This document shows positions 50,177 through 59,024 of a stretch of DNA of 64,000 nucleotides, one piece after another (positions within the stretch are counted from its first letter, which is position 1; the number at the start of each line of letters is the position of its first letter). The notes beneath the pieces were generated by a model, which was given only the letters and a program-made list of their open reading frames with translations, ran no database searches and was not told the origin of the DNA. The stretch covers positions 124,001 through 188,000 of the forward strand of contig NZ_PVNS01000001.1 in the NCBI RefSeq assembly GCF_002993335.1, read 5' to 3'. The stretch is from Alkalicoccus urumqiensis. Its GTDB lineage: Bacteria > Bacillota > Bacilli > Bacillales > Salisediminibacteriaceae. The position numbers and the translations under genes were made by a program.

Positions 50177-51029
50177 GAAGAATCTCTGGGGTTAATCCGT
50201 CCAGTTCATCTGCCTCTAAGGTGTAATCTTCAAATGATTTCGGTTCCTCGGTACTGCTGTCCAGATCAACTGATTTATGCACTTTAGCTGCGGAGTACTG
50301 GCCCATTTTGGACTCATGCTCCCACCAGAAGACGCGGTCCACTTCCATACTGCCCTCCGGTCTCGCTGAAGAACTGTCATTTTCAAATAAGGTCCGGAGT
50401 GCTTCTTTTAACTGCTGGGCATCTTCATACGTAAAGCCGGTTTTCTCTGCAAGCTGCACGTTGATGCTTCCCTGGAATACATAGGTTCCGAAATCGACGC
50501 GGTGTTTCATCCCCATCGTGTCCGATCCCCGCTCCTTGCCGGATTCTGAATTGACGCTTTTGGTAATCTGCGTGCTGACGATGTCCACAGGATGGACTGA
50601 AACAGCAGGATGAACAGATACAGGGCCGCGGACACCGACGGAAACACCATCGCCTTTTCCTTTTCCTTTATAAGCAAAAACCTGACCGAAGGCTCTCACG
50701 TCGTACCATTCCTGACAGGCGATATCGGCAAATTCATCGCTGGAACGGCTTTTGGATTTCAAAATATCATTCAGTTCCGGGTGTGCTTCTGCTCTGGCTT
50801 TCAGGCTGTCAAAATCATCCGTTCTGCGGTCATTCGACTGCACAAAAATAGATTCTCCCATATCCAGCAGGCGGTTGCGGATTTTCCGCTTGATTGCGAC
50901 ATCGGATACTTCTCCAAAGCCATCGTAGTTCTGACGCGGACGGTTTCCATTTAACGGGTCCCCATTTGGATTGGCTTTGTACACAGAAAAAACTACCTTG
51001 AAATCAATTTTTCGGTCCAGTGCTGTCAT
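50166..51029 (-). CDS. cas7c: Cascade backbone subunit Cas7 (Csd2, type I-C)
   Basis: A 287-residue RNA-binding subunit that polymerises along the crRNA to form the Cascade backbone. The N-terminus KIDFKVVFSVYKANPNGDPLNGNRPR is the Csd2 signature; RGPVSVHPAVSVHPVDI and TMGMKHRVDFGTYVFQG are further conserved stretches. It starts one base inside the cas8c stop (TAATG), with AAAGGAG upstream. Confidence 0.97.
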   Translation of the reverse strand: MTALDRKIDFKVVFSVYKANPNGDPLNGNRPRQNYDGFGEVSDVAIKRKIRNRLLDMGESIFVQSNDRRTDDFDSLKARAEAHPELNDILKSKSRSSDEFADIACQEWYDVRAFGQVFAYKGKGKGDGVSVGVRGPVSVHPAVSVHPVDIVSTQITKSVNSESGKERGSDTMGMKHRVDFGTYVFQGSINVQLAEKTGFTYEDAQQLKEALRTLFENDSSSARPEGSMEVDRVFWWEHESKMGQYSAAKVHKSVDLDSSTEEPKSFEDYTLEADELDGLTPEILHGI

Positions 51030-52897
51030 TATGCATCCTCTCCTTTTTCTTCTGTTTGGTCGTTTGTATTTTTGTTATACAGTTCATGCCGCTGGCTGTA
51101 AAAGCCCAGCAGATATTTCCCAGAAAGCGGTTTGTTGGTGAAATCCTCCGGCGTCATTTTTGAGCCGATTTCATCCATCAGGCGCTGCAGGTCACCAGCT
51201 TTCCGACCCAGTTTTGCCTGGTAGGGCTGAATACTTTCCTGAATGGTTTTCCATGTACGCTCCGGGTGCTTGGAAAATGAATTCATATACCGGACCGCAT
51301 TGGTTGCGCGGTTTTCGTCTCTGCTGAGCGCCCGCTTCTCCAGCACATCTGCAACAGCCAGCAGTCTTCCAAATAAATAATCCCTTGATGTATTTTCTGT
51401 ATCTACACTCACATCTTGTCCCTCCTTTATATTAATAAATGCACATGCCGTAGAAAGTACTTTCTCCCACTCCCACTTTTCCATGGAAACAGGACTTGAA
51501 GCCCGGTGGAACAAGTTTGAAACGATGTCTTTTGGTACAGGAGCTTTTTCTGTCACACAGGGAAGGAGCCGGTTAATCATTTCTTTAATCACTTTGTCAT
51601 CTGCATGCCTTCCGTACACTGCTTTGGCAATATCATAATGGGAGGGCGCACCCCAATAATACTGCCGCTGTTCCTGTTCATTTTTATACGAATGCATCCA
51701 GGCGCATGCCCCATGCCATTCGGCAATGCGGTCTACAAGCGCTCCCACTTCCATTACTTGATAATAAAGAACAGCAAGCCGGCCGGGAGTGGCCGCATCC
51801 AGTACGAGAATATTTACCCGCTCTGCTGCATCCAGATCGTTTTTCCATCCGTTCATTGCCTTCACAAACTTTTCGGCATAATCTTCTTTCGTAAATGGAG
51901 TTCCTGGTGCATCCGCTTCTTCTGGGAAAAGATCTCTTGCTGAGGACAGCGGATTCGGCGGCTCCTGCCGTCCGGGAACCCAAACAATAAACGAACGGCC
52001 ATCATAGGTTTTTCCCTGGCGGCGGATGAGCCATTTCAGTGCGTTATGCATCTTTTGAGAGGCATCAAAGCTGATCCCCGCTGCTTCACCAGCTTCTGAA
52101 AAGCGGCCTCTGAACGTAAAACCAGACGTATCATTGGTCGAAATTAATTTTGCTTTATCTGCCGCATTCCGGATTTTGTTGGCATGACGCTCTGTCTTAG
52201 GAAGAGTTTCCCCGGTGACAAAGCAGATATCTTCTGCCATCAATTTCGTCTCGTAATAATCCGCAAACGAATCGAACATTTCTTTGTCTTTCCATAACTG
52301 CTTTTTGTTTTCCGGGTAATGGACGTCAAACCGCACAAATGCAGCACTCTGCCCCCCTGGCGATACTTTGAAAATATCCGGTTTCTCTTTCGCCTCTCCC
52401 TTCCATTTCTCCAGAAGCTTTCCTTCTTCATCCTGATGGAGGATCTTTTCCTTGAATAAATCCTGAATCAGCTGTCGTTTGGAAATATAGGCGGTTACAG
52501 CCTGAAGCTTTTCGTTTTTCTGATCCCAGGAGCTCCACTCCTGAAGCTGCTCATAGTACTTCTCAAACTGCTCGGCTTTGGAAGCCTCTCCATACAGCGT
52601 ATAATCTCCAGCACAGTAACTCAGCTTATCATGTATCGGATACGGCGCTACCAGCTTTCCTGAACGGCTCGCGGAGGCTTCTGTTGTCGGAATCGTAGTG
52701 TTCGCCTGTTCGGAATCAATAACGACAGCGGAATGAAAATCCCCCTCCGGCGTGACTGCCAGCTCAATGTGTGCGTTCTGTGTCGTATGTGCAACCGGCA
52801 GAAGTGTATATTCCTGCCCATTCCGGCGGACGTTCACGTCGCCGATATCACTCAGATGCTTTTCGTATGTTTCATACAGCTGCTCCATCCAGCTCAT
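51029..52897 (-). CDS. cas8c: Cascade large subunit Cas8c (Csd1)
   Basis: A 622-residue subunit that recognises the PAM and recruits Cas3. The start MSWMEQLYETYE, the FVRFDVHYPEN region, FTGRFS-like GFTFRGRFSEAGEAAGISFDASQKMHNALKWLI and the C-terminal GYFS-type end (LLGFYSQRHELY) match Csd1. In type I-C an internal start can yield the small subunit Cas11c from the 3' part of this gene; I did not pin down that start. GAAGGGGG precedes ATG 52897. Confidence 0.96.
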   Translation of the reverse strand: MSWMEQLYETYEKHLSDIGDVNVRRNGQEYTLLPVAHTTQNAHIELAVTPEGDFHSAVVIDSEQANTTIPTTEASASRSGKLVAPYPIHDKLSYCAGDYTLYGEASKAEQFEKYYEQLQEWSSWDQKNEKLQAVTAYISKRQLIQDLFKEKILHQDEEGKLLEKWKGEAKEKPDIFKVSPGGQSAAFVRFDVHYPENKKQLWKDKEMFDSFADYYETKLMAEDICFVTGETLPKTERHANKIRNAADKAKLISTNDTSGFTFRGRFSEAGEAAGISFDASQKMHNALKWLIRRQGKTYDGRSFIVWVPGRQEPPNPLSSARDLFPEEADAPGTPFTKEDYAEKFVKAMNGWKNDLDAAERVNILVLDAATPGRLAVLYYQVMEVGALVDRIAEWHGACAWMHSYKNEQEQRQYYWGAPSHYDIAKAVYGRHADDKVIKEMINRLLPCVTEKAPVPKDIVSNLFHRASSPVSMEKWEWEKVLSTACAFINIKEGQDVSVDTENTSRDYLFGRLLAVADVLEKRALSRDENRATNAVRYMNSFSKHPERTWKTIQESIQPYQAKLGRKAGDLQRLMDEIGSKMTPEDFTNKPLSGKYLLGFYSQRHELYNKNTNDQTEEKGEDA

Positions 52898-52910
52898 ATC
52901 TTCACCCCCT

Positions 52911-53600
52911 TCACTCGTCTTCCACCAGACGGACGTTGGATTCGTCGAATCGCTTCGGCTCCATCTCTTTTACTTTCCTGACAATCGTGCATTCCTCAGG
53001 ATGGATAAAGTCAATAACTCCCTGTTTCATTACCGGGCGCCAGAGACGGACATCCAGCTGGTCTTTCCCTGTTTCATCCGGATAGCTCAGGCCGTGCACC
53101 ATCGTTCCAAAGTGAAGTTCTTCATTATGATCATACGCCCCGTCACCGCTTCCAAACGTGCATGGCTCTACATACGCCTGACATTCCCGCGCACCGAGAA
53201 ACACATCCCGGCGCCCTCCTGCCTTCACGGCCCGGGTCATCATATTGTGATGCTTGTGCTCGTTCCGGTCGTGCGCCAGATCTTTCCGGTGCGGATTAAA
53301 GACAAAGTGGGCCTGCACTTGATATTCCACGTCTTTTAAGTATGTGTAGTTGGCAAGGGTATTGCCGCCGTGATATTCGATCGGCCGGATTCCTTTTGAC
53401 TCCATCCGGATCGGTTTCATGATCCGTACTTTATCCACCACGATCATGATCGTCGGTTTCCAGTAGATCGATTCCACCATCCCCTTCAGTGCCTGATACG
53501 TCGGTACCTGATAGGTAAGTTTTTCTCCCCCCAGCTTTGTTAATGGATCCGTGAATAAGGCATAATCGCCGTACACTGTAAATTCAACCGCATTGCGCAT
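52911..53600 (-). CDS. cas5c: Cas5c/Cas5d crRNA-processing endonuclease
   Basis: A 229-residue RAMP protein. Type I-C systems lack Cas6; Cas5c cuts the precursor RNA at the repeat and stays on the 5' handle. The N-terminus [21 protein letters not shown], the [11 protein letters not shown] region and the [10 protein letters not shown] with a nearby LGARE motif (G-rich loop) match the family. No cas6 gene was found in the window, consistent with I-C. GGGAGGGG lies before ATG 53600. Confidence 0.97.
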   Translation of the reverse strand: MRNAVEFTVYGDYALFTDPLTKLGGEKLTYQVPTYQALKGMVESIYWKPTIMIVVDKVRIMKPIRMESKGIRPIEYHGGNTLANYTYLKDVEYQVQAHFVFNPHRKDLAHDRNEHKHHNMMTRAVKAGGRRDVFLGARECQAYVEPCTFGSGDGAYDHNEELHFGTMVHGLSYPDETGKDQLDVRLWRPVMKQGVIDFIHPEECTIVRKVKEMEPKRFDESNVRLVEDE

Positions 53601-53618
53601 CGTACCCCTCCCTGCAGA

Positions 53619-56024
53619 TTAATATCCAATAAAATCGAGTTCGCCGGCGCCGTCCATAGTCAGCCCGGTTTCTTCAGCATAAAAGCCTTCTTTTAATACA
53701 TAATAATCTCCATCCGCTGCCGCTTCTACCGCCTCCAGTTCCACCAGTCGCTTCCATTCCCCGTGAAATACATTGACTGCATAATGCTGTAGTTCTCTCA
53801 GGAGTTTTTCCATTTCCCGTAACGATGTGCCGGCAGCAAGCTCAGCAATGATCGTTTCTCCTTTTCCGTGTGGCACGATAACACTTTTCGTATTGCTTTC
53901 GATTACTTCAAATGCTTTGGCTGCCGTTTTCATCGAATAAGATAATACAAACGGCGGCTCTTCTTTATGACGCTCCTTCCAGCTCACATAGTATGGGTGA
54001 TGGTTGAGAATCGTGAATAATATCTCCGTCATATTTTTTGTCTCGTTCGGCATGCGGTAATTCAGCTGGCTTTCGTGCTGCTGGTAATAGTTCATGAAAA
54101 AGGTCGTCATGGCTTTCTCGGAGAGCAGGTCATGCTGGAAATAGCCAGGCTGCTTTTTGAAATCAATCAGCATCTTTCTCGTTATTTCCGCTCCTGCCTT
54201 CATTTCCGGAAGGCGCTGGAGGTTTTCTTCTTCATGATGGATCATATACGTCGGTTTTACCTCTGATTTCCCGTGACGGTTGCACCGCCCCGCCGCCTGC
54301 GCAATGGAATCCATCCCGGCTAGAGAGCGGATGACACAGGAGAAATCGACATCCACTCCTGCTTCAATCAACTGGGTGCTGACACAGATAACCGGTTCAT
54401 CTGCTTCCAGCCTGCTGCGTATTGTCCCCAGTTTTTCTTTCCGGTGCGCCGGACACATCGCAGTACTTAAATGAAAAACTTCTTCACCCTCTTCTTTCAG
54501 CCTATCGACAAGACGGCGCACGACACTTTTCGTATTTAAAATCACCAGAATACTTTTGTGTTCGGACTGAAGGCTGTTTACCATCCCGGCGAGGTCTTCT
54601 GTATTCATTTGCTTGTCTGTTGCTTCATCGATTAGTTCCACGCGCTTAAAAGGAAGCAGCTTTTCTGGAGAGCGGTCGATCATTTCCCCGTCGATCGTCA
54701 ACCGGATTTTTTCTGTCAGCCGGTCAAGTGCCGGTTGTGTTGCCGTACAGAGCAGAATAGAAGTCTTGGCCCGGTCCCTGAGAAACTGAACGCTCTGATT
54801 AAATAAGGTAGTGCAGGAGAGAGGTATTTTCTGCACTTCATCAAAAATAACGACCGCATTACTGAGGTTGTGAGCCCGTCTCGCATTTTTGGAACCATAG
54901 CTGTAAAAGGCATTTAAATACTGCACCATCGTTGTAAAAACAACCGGAATGTCCCAATTATCTTTTGCCAGGTTCATTTTCTGACGCCGGTGGAATGCTC
55001 CCCAGTCATCGGCTTCCGATTCTTCCTCCCCCTGCGCGACATTCGAATGATGCTCCAGCAGTTCGCCCTCCGCCTGCAGAACATGCCGGATTTCCGCTGC
55101 ATTCTGCTCAATAATCGTTGTAAAGGGAACGACATAAATAATTCGGTCTTTCTTATACTTTTTTGCATGATGAAGCGCGTAACGCAGACTGGCAAGTGTT
55201 TTTCCACCGCCGGTAGGAATAGACAATGTGTAAATACCAGACGGTTTTTCAGCATACTTCCGGCACGCTTCTGCCATGTCTGAACGGGCCTGATTCACCG
55301 ACGAGTACTCACCGCCTGCAAAAGAGTCATAGCGCGACTCCAGATTGTTCAGAAACCGCTCCACCGGAAGTGTATAGGAGGGATCTGTCGTTTCTGCCTC
55401 TTCAAAATCTCTCGTATTCGTCCGGTCGGCATCAATCACTGCGCTGAAAATCATGCGAGCGGCAAGCGACAGCCATTCTCCTCTTTTTTCAGGTCCGGCA
55501 GCGGTCATCAGCTCCTGTATCTCTTCCACTGCTTCGATGCAGTAGCGAACAAATGCATCCTCCGGCATCACTTCTCCAAAGAAACGTTCTTTGCAGGCTT
55601 CATATTCCGGAAGCTCTTTTTCCCTCACTCTCTTCCAAAAAGGACTGTCTATATCCGGAGACACATAATCATGAAGATAGCCATGGTGGGAAATAACGGC
55701 ATTTGCTGTGAGTTCCGCAGTAACAAGAGGAATTCCATTCTGCTCTGCATGCAGCACATCCATGATCAACCGCCCACCGTACGTCGCGTGATCCACACTT
55801 CCGCGCTTTGGAGGCCGGTCCGGATTCGCAATCGCTTCTCTTAAATACGTTTGAAAAGCAGTGGTATACTTTCCCATGTCGTGTACCAGTGCAGCCAGTC
55901 CGGCTGTTTTCGATAGAGCCATATTGGACAGGTATCCTTCCGCCAGCTGACAGCACTCTTTCAAATGATCAGACACCAACTGTTCTGCTTCATCTGCTTC
56001 CCGGACGTGTGCAATATAGTCCAT
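53619..56024 (-). CDS. cas3: CRISPR-associated helicase-nuclease Cas3
   Basis: An 801-residue effector that unwinds and degrades target DNA after Cascade binding. The N-terminal HD nuclease has His20, then VHDMGKYT (His48-Asp49) and VISHHGY. The helicase part has Walker A TGGGKT (residues 271-276), the DEVQ box in VVIFDEVQKIP, CTATQP (motif III) and motif VI QAAGRCNRHG. All nuclease and helicase motifs look intact, so interference should be functional. First gene of the cas operon; AGGAGG precedes ATG 56024, but no strong promoter was identified upstream. Confidence 0.97.
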   Translation of the reverse strand: MDYIAHVREADEAEQLVSDHLKECCQLAEGYLSNMALSKTAGLAALVHDMGKYTTAFQTYLREAIANPDRPPKRGSVDHATYGGRLIMDVLHAEQNGIPLVTAELTANAVISHHGYLHDYVSPDIDSPFWKRVREKELPEYEACKERFFGEVMPEDAFVRYCIEAVEEIQELMTAAGPEKRGEWLSLAARMIFSAVIDADRTNTRDFEEAETTDPSYTLPVERFLNNLESRYDSFAGGEYSSVNQARSDMAEACRKYAEKPSGIYTLSIPTGGGKTLASLRYALHHAKKYKKDRIIYVVPFTTIIEQNAAEIRHVLQAEGELLEHHSNVAQGEEESEADDWGAFHRRQKMNLAKDNWDIPVVFTTMVQYLNAFYSYGSKNARRAHNLSNAVVIFDEVQKIPLSCTTLFNQSVQFLRDRAKTSILLCTATQPALDRLTEKIRLTIDGEMIDRSPEKLLPFKRVELIDEATDKQMNTEDLAGMVNSLQSEHKSILVILNTKSVVRRLVDRLKEEGEEVFHLSTAMCPAHRKEKLGTIRSRLEADEPVICVSTQLIEAGVDVDFSCVIRSLAGMDSIAQAAGRCNRHGKSEVKPTYMIHHEEENLQRLPEMKAGAEITRKMLIDFKKQPGYFQHDLLSEKAMTTFFMNYYQQHESQLNYRMPNETKNMTEILFTILNHHPYYVSWKERHKEEPPFVLSYSMKTAAKAFEVIESNTKSVIVPHGKGETIIAELAAGTSLREMEKLLRELQHYAVNVFHGEWKRLVELEAVEAAADGDYYVLKEGFYAEETGLTMDGAGELDFIGY

Positions 56025-56181
56025 ATTTTCCTCCTATGTAAAATCGGTTGTAGTACTATATTCGATGCTCATGAAAAAAATCCTTCTTTAAAGGAGATTT
56101 ATTTACTTTTTTGTGTTTTTTTGCCTATACAGTTATGAAACAAGTCCCGATATTCAGTTTCTTTACTTTATGTAATACTTG

Positions 56182-56288
56182 CTTCGAAGTGTTCGGCAGG
56201 GACGGCGGTGTGTTTGTTCTCCGCTTCAAGAAGCAAGGCTCCGCGCGGCCGCGCCGCATGACAGAAGATCGCTGCCCTGGAACGGAGA
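56182..56288. repeat. Intergenic repeat family C, copy 2
   Basis: Blocks GTTCGGCAGGGACGG, CTTCAAGAAGCA and ACAGAAGATCGCTGCCCTGG repeat those at 26511-26590, with an extra GC-rich block of about 22 bp. The 425-bp gap 56025-56449 holds only this, the cas upstream region and a terminator. Confidence 0.65.
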
Positions 56289-56395
56289 AGCACCAGCAGC
56301 AGAAAAACACCACGGTATTTCATAAACGATTGAACTATCCAATTCCAGCCACAGCTGCACAGAACAGCATTCCCATTTACTCCACCTCCGTCCAT

Positions 56396-56440
56396 AAAAA
56401 GAAACAGCCTCCCTTCTTAAAAAGGAGACTGCTTCGATCT
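56396..56440 (-). terminator. Terminator of the cadC-cadA operon
   Basis: Minus-strand GAAGCAGTCTCC pairs with GGAGGCTGTTTC around TTTTTAAGAAG, followed by TTTTT. Confidence 0.8.
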
Positions 56441-56449
56441 ATATATCTT

Positions 56450-58570
56450 TCACGCGGGTTCTTCTCTCCGCTCCACGGCGGCCGCTGTTTCTTTCTTCTC
56501 TTTTTCCATCAGCCGCAGGCTGTTGGCGGTGACGAGGAGTGTGGCGCCCATGTCGGCGATGATGGCGATCCAGAGGGTGAGCCATCCCGGCACGATCAGG
56601 AGGAGCGCCACGGCTTTTAAGCCGAGGGAGAAGATGATGTTCTGTTTGATGATCCAGCCGGCTTTGCGGCTGAGACGGATCAGGTAGGGAAGCTTGTCCA
56701 GGTCATCGGCCATGAGCGCAATGTCTGCCGTTTCAATCGCTGTATCGGTTCCGGCGCCGCCCATGGCGATGCCGAGATCCGAGGCGGCGAGTGCCGGGGC
56801 ATCGTTCATACCGTCGCCGACCATGCCGGTGTGCGGCTGCCGGCGCACGGCGGTAAGCTTCTCCTCCGGCAGCAGGCCGGCGGCGGTTTTTGTGACGCCG
56901 AGCCGCATTCCGACGGCCGCCGCGGTCCGCTCATTGTCGCCGGTGAGCATCATCGACGTGATGCCGAGACCAGTCAGCTCCCGAAGCACCTGTTTCGATG
57001 ACGTGCGGACCGTGTCCGCAAGCGCGGCGTAAGCCGTCACGACGCCGTCCACAGCCAGCAGCATCACCGTTTCCCCATTGCGCTCCCGTTCTTCGATCTC
57101 TTCCCGGAGCGGATCGGTTTCCCCGAGCAGCCAGGCCGGACTTCCTGCCTGTATTCGCTTCCCGTCCAGCACGGCTTCCACGCCGCGGCCGGTGACGGAC
57201 TGGAACGATTCCACAGCTTCTCTGGAAAACGCGGCGCCTTCTTCCTTGGCACGGCGTACAATGGCCGCTGCCAGCGGGTGCTGCGAGCTGCTCTCCACCG
57301 CGGCAAGGTACGAAAGCATCTCCTCCCGGCTGCCGTTCACCGCGACAACATCCGTCACTTCCGGCGTCCCGTGCGTGAGCGTTCCCGTTTTATCAAAGGC
57401 GAGTGTCCGCAGACGTCCGGCCGCTTCGAGGTACGCGCCGCCCTTGATCAGCACGCCGTTTTTCGCCGCGCTTCCAATCGCCGTGACGACCGCTACCGGC
57501 GTCGAGACGACGAGCGCACACGGACAGCCGACGACGAGGGTCGCAAGTCCAAGATAAATCCACTCTTCCCACGACGCACCTGCTGCAAGCGGCGGCACCG
57601 TCATAACGAGGGCGGCCAGCACGATAATCGCCGGCGTATACCACGCCGCAAACCGGTCGATAAACTGCTGCGACGGCGCCCGTTCCGCCTGCGCCTCTTC
57701 GACGAGGTGAATGATGCCCGCAAGCGTCGTATCCTCGACGCGCCGCGTCACCGTCACCTCCAGCACGCCCTCTTCATTCAGCGTCCCGGCAAACACATCA
57801 TCGCCCTTCTCCTTCAGCACCGGCATACTTTCCCCGGTCACTGCCGCCTGATTGAGCGTCGAGCGGCCGTGGAAAACGACGCCGTCCACCGCGAGCTTCT
57901 CTCCCGGGCGCACGAGCAGAAGATCCCCGGGCTCCACGTCCTCTGCCGGGACGATCTCCTCGTTTCCGTCTCGCAGCCGGCGTGCGGTTTTCGGTGCGAT
58001 ATCGAGCAGCGAAGCAATCGACCGGCGTGCTTTGTCCATCGAGAACTGCTCGAGCAGTTCACTCAGTGCAAATAAGAGAACGACGACCGCGCCTTCGGTC
58101 CATTCCCCGATCAGCACCGCGCCGGTCACGGCAATCGTCATTAACGTGTTCATATCGAAGGTCAGCTTCCGCAGATTGCGGAGGCCTTTCCGCAGCAGCG
58201 TCCAGCCTCCTGTGAGCATGACAGCGCCGTAGAGAACTTCCACGTAAGGGAGCTGTATACCGTGATCGAGAAAGAGAGCCGCGATAAACAGGACAACCGC
58301 TGTATACAGACGCCAGCTTCCTTTCTGTTTCCAGAACGAGACCGGCTGGGGAGCGTCGTTTTCCCGCCGGAGGGTGAGTCCGTCGAAGGCGCCTTCCTTC
58401 TCGACCTGTTCCATGGAGGCCGTGCCGTGGACGGTGATTTTGGCGGCGCCGAAGTTGATGGATGCGTCGGTGACACCTTCCAGGTGCCGGACGTTCTGTT
58501 CGAACGTCTTCGCGCAGTCCATTCAGGTGAAGCCCTGCACGCGGTAGGTGGTGACGGGCTGATCAGTCAT
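56450..58570 (-). CDS. cadA: CadA/ZntA-type P1B ATPase with in-frame UGA at the first CxxC cysteine
   Basis: Exports Cd(II)/Zn(II)/Pb(II). The likely start is ATG 58570, which overlaps cadC by 8 bp. From there the frame reads MTDQPVTTYRVQGFT, then UGA (58523-58525), then MDCAKTFEQNV. Homologs read GFTCxxCA, so the UGA replaces the first metal-binding Cys; Cys3 of the stretch after it remains. Either it is read as selenocysteine, or translation restarts at the ATG directly after it (58522), giving 690 residues. The rest is intact: GCPCA in a membrane helix, DKTGTLTHGT, SSQHPLA, MLTGDNERT and GDGMNDAPALAASD. Regulated with cadC. A sequencing error or nonsense mutation cannot be excluded. Confidence 0.85.
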
Positions 58571-58934
58571 GCGGGACACCTTCTTTCGTATGGGCGAGTG
58601 CGGTGAGGATGAGCTGCCGGATGTGATCGTCGTCGAGGGAGTAGAAGGCGAGCTTGCCTTCCTTCCGGTACGTGACGATGTCCTGCTTGTAGAGCGTGCG
58701 CAGGTGGTGGGACGTCGTCGCGGTGCTCGCGTGTAGAATGTTGGCGAGGTCGCAGACGCACAGCTCCTCGTAATGGGCGAGCGCATAAGCAATGGAGGCC
58801 CGCTTCTCGTCGGCGAGCGCTTTAAACAGCCGCACCGGTGCGGATAGATTCTCTTCGGCGAGGAGCTCTTTCGCTCCGTTCACATGCTCCTCGTTGTAGC
58901 AGTACACGTCGCACGTTTCGATCTCTTTCGGCAT
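58563..58934 (-). CDS. cadC: CadC-type ArsR/SmtB metal-sensing repressor
   Basis: A 123-residue winged-helix repressor released from DNA by Cd(II), Pb(II) or Zn(II). The alpha3N metal site is complete: Cys8 and Cys12 in TCDVYCYNEE plus Cys59 and Cys61 in ELCVCD, in register with pI258 CadC. The alpha5 site residues DDDH and ALAHTKE are also present. Recognition helix is STATTSHHLRTLYK. Two operators flank the promoter at 58962-59024. The stop overlaps the ATPase start by 8 bp, which fixes the true start of the ATPase upstream of its UGA codon. Confidence 0.94.
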   Translation of the reverse strand: MPKEIETCDVYCYNEEHVNGAKELLAEENLSAPVRLFKALADEKRASIAYALAHYEELCVCDLANILHASTATTSHHLRTLYKQDIVTYRKEGKLAFYSLDDDHIRQLILTALAHTKEGVPHD

Positions 58935-58961
58935 GGTGCTTCCCCCTCTATGGATGGTTCA

Positions 58962-59024
58962 TTCAAATGATTGTTTGATTGTATTGTAGCATGCAGGGAG
59001 ATGTTATTCAAACGATTGTTTGAA
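58962..59024 (-). promoter_or_regulatory. cadC-cadA promoter with two CadC operators
   Basis: On minus, TTGAAT (59006-59011) is 17 bp from TACAAT (58983-58988). Operator 2, TTCAAAC-GATT-GTTTGAA (59007-59024), overlaps the -35; operator 1, TTCAAAT-GATT-GTTTGAT (58962-58979), lies just downstream of the -10. Both fit the CadC TCAAA..TTTGA palindrome. Confidence 0.82.

Noticed and set aside
57278-58075. 265-residue frame antisense to the cadA-like ATPase
   Set aside because: Arg/His-rich shadow; the ATPase motifs prove the other strand codes.
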